Assembly: GCF_000170915.1 (NCBI RefSeq)
Contig: NZ_ABCT01000006.1
Location: 1-64,000, forward strand
Direction of reading: 5' to 3'
Source of the DNA: Limnobacter sp. MED105
GTDB taxonomy: Bacteria > Pseudomonadota > Gammaproteobacteria > Burkholderiales > Burkholderiaceae_B
DNA: 64,000 nt
Shown here in pieces: positions 62,472 through 64,000 of the stretch. Position numbers and translations under genes: made by a program. A model generated the notes under the pieces. It was not told where the DNA came from and searched no databases. It worked only from the letters and a program-made list of their open reading frames with translations. Position 1 is the first letter of the stretch, and the number at the start of each line of letters is the position of its first letter.

Positions 62472-63548
62472 GTGAAAAAAGAACGGTTTCAAGGTCTGGA
62501 GTTGTTGGCCACTGCGGTGGTGGTAAGTAATCTCGAAGGTGTGGTGTTGTACGCCAACCTGTCAGCCGAAACCCTGCTGGAAGTCTCCCGGCGCAGTCTG
62601 GACGGGCAGGCACTGGCAGCTTTGTTCGTTGAGGCCAATGCGTTTCGGGAATTTCTCAACAAATCCCATGCCGATCCTTTCGGCGTGAAGCGGCAGGTGT
62701 TCGAGTTGATTCGACCCAGTGGCACCTCCGAGCATGTGCACGTCACATTGTCTTGTCCCGATGGTGCCAACGGAGTGACCATCATTGAACTGCGTGAAAT
62801 TGAGCAGCAGTTGAAGGTAGACCGTGAGGCCAGGATGATGGATCAGTCACTGGCCAACAAAGAGCTGATTCGCAACTTGGCGCATGAAATCAAGAATCCG
62901 CTCGGCGGCATTCGTGGCGCAGCCCAGTTACTCGAAATTGAATTGCCTTCACCTGAACTGAAAGAATACACACAGGTGGTGATTAAAGAATCCGATCGTC
63001 TGCAAACCTTGGTTGATCGCCTGCTTGCCCCTCATAGAAAACCACACATTGTGTCCATGATGAACATTCACGAGGTGTGCGAGCGTGTACGTTCGGTCAT
63101 TCTGGCTGAGCACCCCAAGGGCCTGAAATTCATCCGAGACTACGACATTTCGATCCCCGAGTTCCTGGGGGATCTGGAGCAACTTATTCAGGCAATCCTG
63201 AATATAGTGCGCAATGCTGCACAAGCTTTGGCACCTCAAATCGCGGAAGGCACCGCGCAAATAACACTATGCACCAGAGTGGTGCGTAGGGTAACCTTAA
63301 ACCGCAAACAACACAGGCTGGCATTAGACTTGCAAGTGATCGACAACGGACCCGGCATACCCACCGAGATTATGGAAAGAATTTTTTTCCCATTGGTCTC
63401 GGGGCGTGAGGGTGGCAGTGGTTTGGGCTTGACGTTGGCTCAAACTTTCGTGCAACAACACGAAGGCATTATTGAATGCAGCTCCACACCGGGAAGAACA
63501 CTTTTTAAAGTCACATTGCCGCTGCAGTTTGATCACGCTACCAGCTGA
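62472..63548 (+). CDS. ntrB: Nitrogen regulation sensor kinase NtrB (GlnL)
   Basis: 358-residue cytosolic kinase controlled by PII. N-terminal PAS (residues about 5-110), H138 in IRNLAHEIKNPLGGIRGAAQLL, N-box ILNIVRNAAQAL, and GSGLGLTLAQTFV. It phosphorylates and dephosphorylates NtrC. GTG start with GAGG six bases upstream. ntrC follows after 23 bp. Confidence 0.95.
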   Translation: MKKERFQGLELLATAVVVSNLEGVVLYANLSAETLLEVSRRSLDGQALAALFVEANAFREFLNKSHADPFGVKRQVFELIRPSGTSEHVHVTLSCPDGANGVTIIELREIEQQLKVDREARMMDQSLANKELIRNLAHEIKNPLGGIRGAAQLLEIELPSPELKEYTQVVIKESDRLQTLVDRLLAPHRKPHIVSMMNIHEVCERVRSVILAEHPKGLKFIRDYDISIPEFLGDLEQLIQAILNIVRNAAQALAPQIAEGTAQITLCTRVVRRVTLNRKQHRLALDLQVIDNGPGIPTEIMERIFFPLVSGREGGSGLGLTLAQTFVQQHEGIIECSSTPGRTLFKVTLPLQFDHATS

Positions 63549-63571
63549 GCGGTTTTAAGGAACCACAATTA

Positions 63572-64000
63572 ATGCGTCCAATTTGGGTTGTTGATGATGA
63601 CCACTCCATTCGTTGGGTCTTGCAGAAAGCAATTTCCCGCGAAGGAATTCCTTGCGAAATTTTTTCGTCAGCCGCCGAAGTTCTGGAGCGACTGGAAACT
63701 GAGGTGCCACAAGTTTTGGTCTCGGACATTCGAATGCCCGGGCAAAGTGGGCTAACCCTGTTGTCCAAGGTGCGCGAGTTGCAGCCCGATTTGCCAGTCA
63801 TCATCATGACTGCGTATTCTGATCTGGACAGCGCGGTATCTGCCTTTCAGGGTGGGGCGTTTGAGTACTTGCCCAAACCTTTTGATATTGAAAAGGCGGT
63901 TGAGCTGATTTTACGCGCGGTGCGTGAATCTCAAACTGAAGAGTTTGTTGAGGAAGCCGATTCAAGTGCACCTGAAATTCTGGGGCAAGCGCCTGCCATG
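63572..64000 (+). CDS. ntrC: Nitrogen regulator NtrC (3' end cut off)
   Basis: First 143 residues of the sigma-54 activator NtrC; it runs off the window. Receiver domain: IWVVDDDHSIRWVLQKA with acidic residues 8-10, phosphoacceptor D52 in VLVSDIRMPG, T/A switch in IIMTAYSDLDSAVSAF, and the Lys in YLPKPFDI. The linker (ESQTEEFVEEAD) is acidic, then LGQAPAM begins the AAA+ domain. AAGGA-type site upstream. It activates glnA by the sites at 60048-60084. Confidence 0.93.
   Translation, partial: MRPIWVVDDDHSIRWVLQKAISREGIPCEIFSSAAEVLERLETEVPQVLVSDIRMPGQSGLTLLSKVRELQPDLPVIIMTAYSDLDSAVSAFQGGAFEYLPKPFDIEKAVELILRAVRESQTEEFVEEADSSAPEILGQAPAM

Noticed and set aside
1-64000. tRNA, rRNA, insertion sequence, prophage or attachment site
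   Set aside because: All gaps are short and show no cloverleaf, no transposase gene, and no terminal repeats that I could see.

Overview
This is a chromosomal window from a betaproteobacterium, most likely of the order Burkholderiales. That is inferred from gene order and protein style: rpsF-priB-rpsR-rplI-dnaB, alaA-hom-thrC followed by Moco genes, cysS-alkA-accA-tilS, glnA-(DUF4124-like)-ntrB-ntrC, and lpxH-ppi-cysE. A Limnobacter-like organism would fit, but I cannot prove the genus without a search. Coding density is high and genes are mostly intact. I see no rRNA, tRNA, CRISPR array, insertion sequence or prophage. Only the two end genes are cut by the window.

Layout. 0-13 kb: an MBL hydrolase (cut), a small Ala/Pro/Glu lipoprotein, a RoxA-like ribosomal oxygenase, a SlyD-type isomerase, a secreted phosphoesterase, mutS, suhB, trmJ, cysE, lpxH, a cyclophilin, an L,D-transpeptidase and a TPR protein. 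13-20 kb: cysS, a DNA glycosylase, accA, tilS, then an exonuclease and a NERD/UvrD-type helicase pair. 20-28 kb: an acyl-CoA synthetase, a lipase lipoprotein with a membrane protein, an unlisted 41-residue membrane protein, a phasin and a TRAP-TAXI transporter. 28-30 kb: prfC and an ArsR regulator.

The most unusual part is 30.1-42.5 kb, which looks like a lipid / fatty-alcohol island. It holds an acyl-CoA-binding protein with a TetR regulator, a patatin lipase, a PhaI-type phasin, and a 661-residue two-domain reductase closely resembling the Marinobacter fatty acyl-CoA reductase that makes fatty alcohols. Convergent to the reductase is a tight four-gene operon (aldehyde dehydrogenase, Tat-signal small subunit, GMC alcohol oxidoreductase, membrane-anchored alpha/beta hydrolase). 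A long-chain acyl-CoA ligase follows. Together these could form a loop: ester hydrolysis, alcohol to aldehyde to acid, activation to acyl-CoA, and reduction back to alcohol. No wax ester synthase is visible here.

42.5-64 kb is mostly housekeeping: the rpsF operon with a strong promoter and an S6:S18-style leader hairpin, dnaB, a PIN-PhoH ATPase, a Bcp peroxiredoxin, alaA-hom-thrC, a sigma-54 two-component system, translationally coupled mobB-moeA-moaD-moaE-crcB, and the nitrogen regulon core. glnA has a near-consensus sigma-54 promoter with two NtrC sites 20 bp apart, and the window ends inside ntrC.
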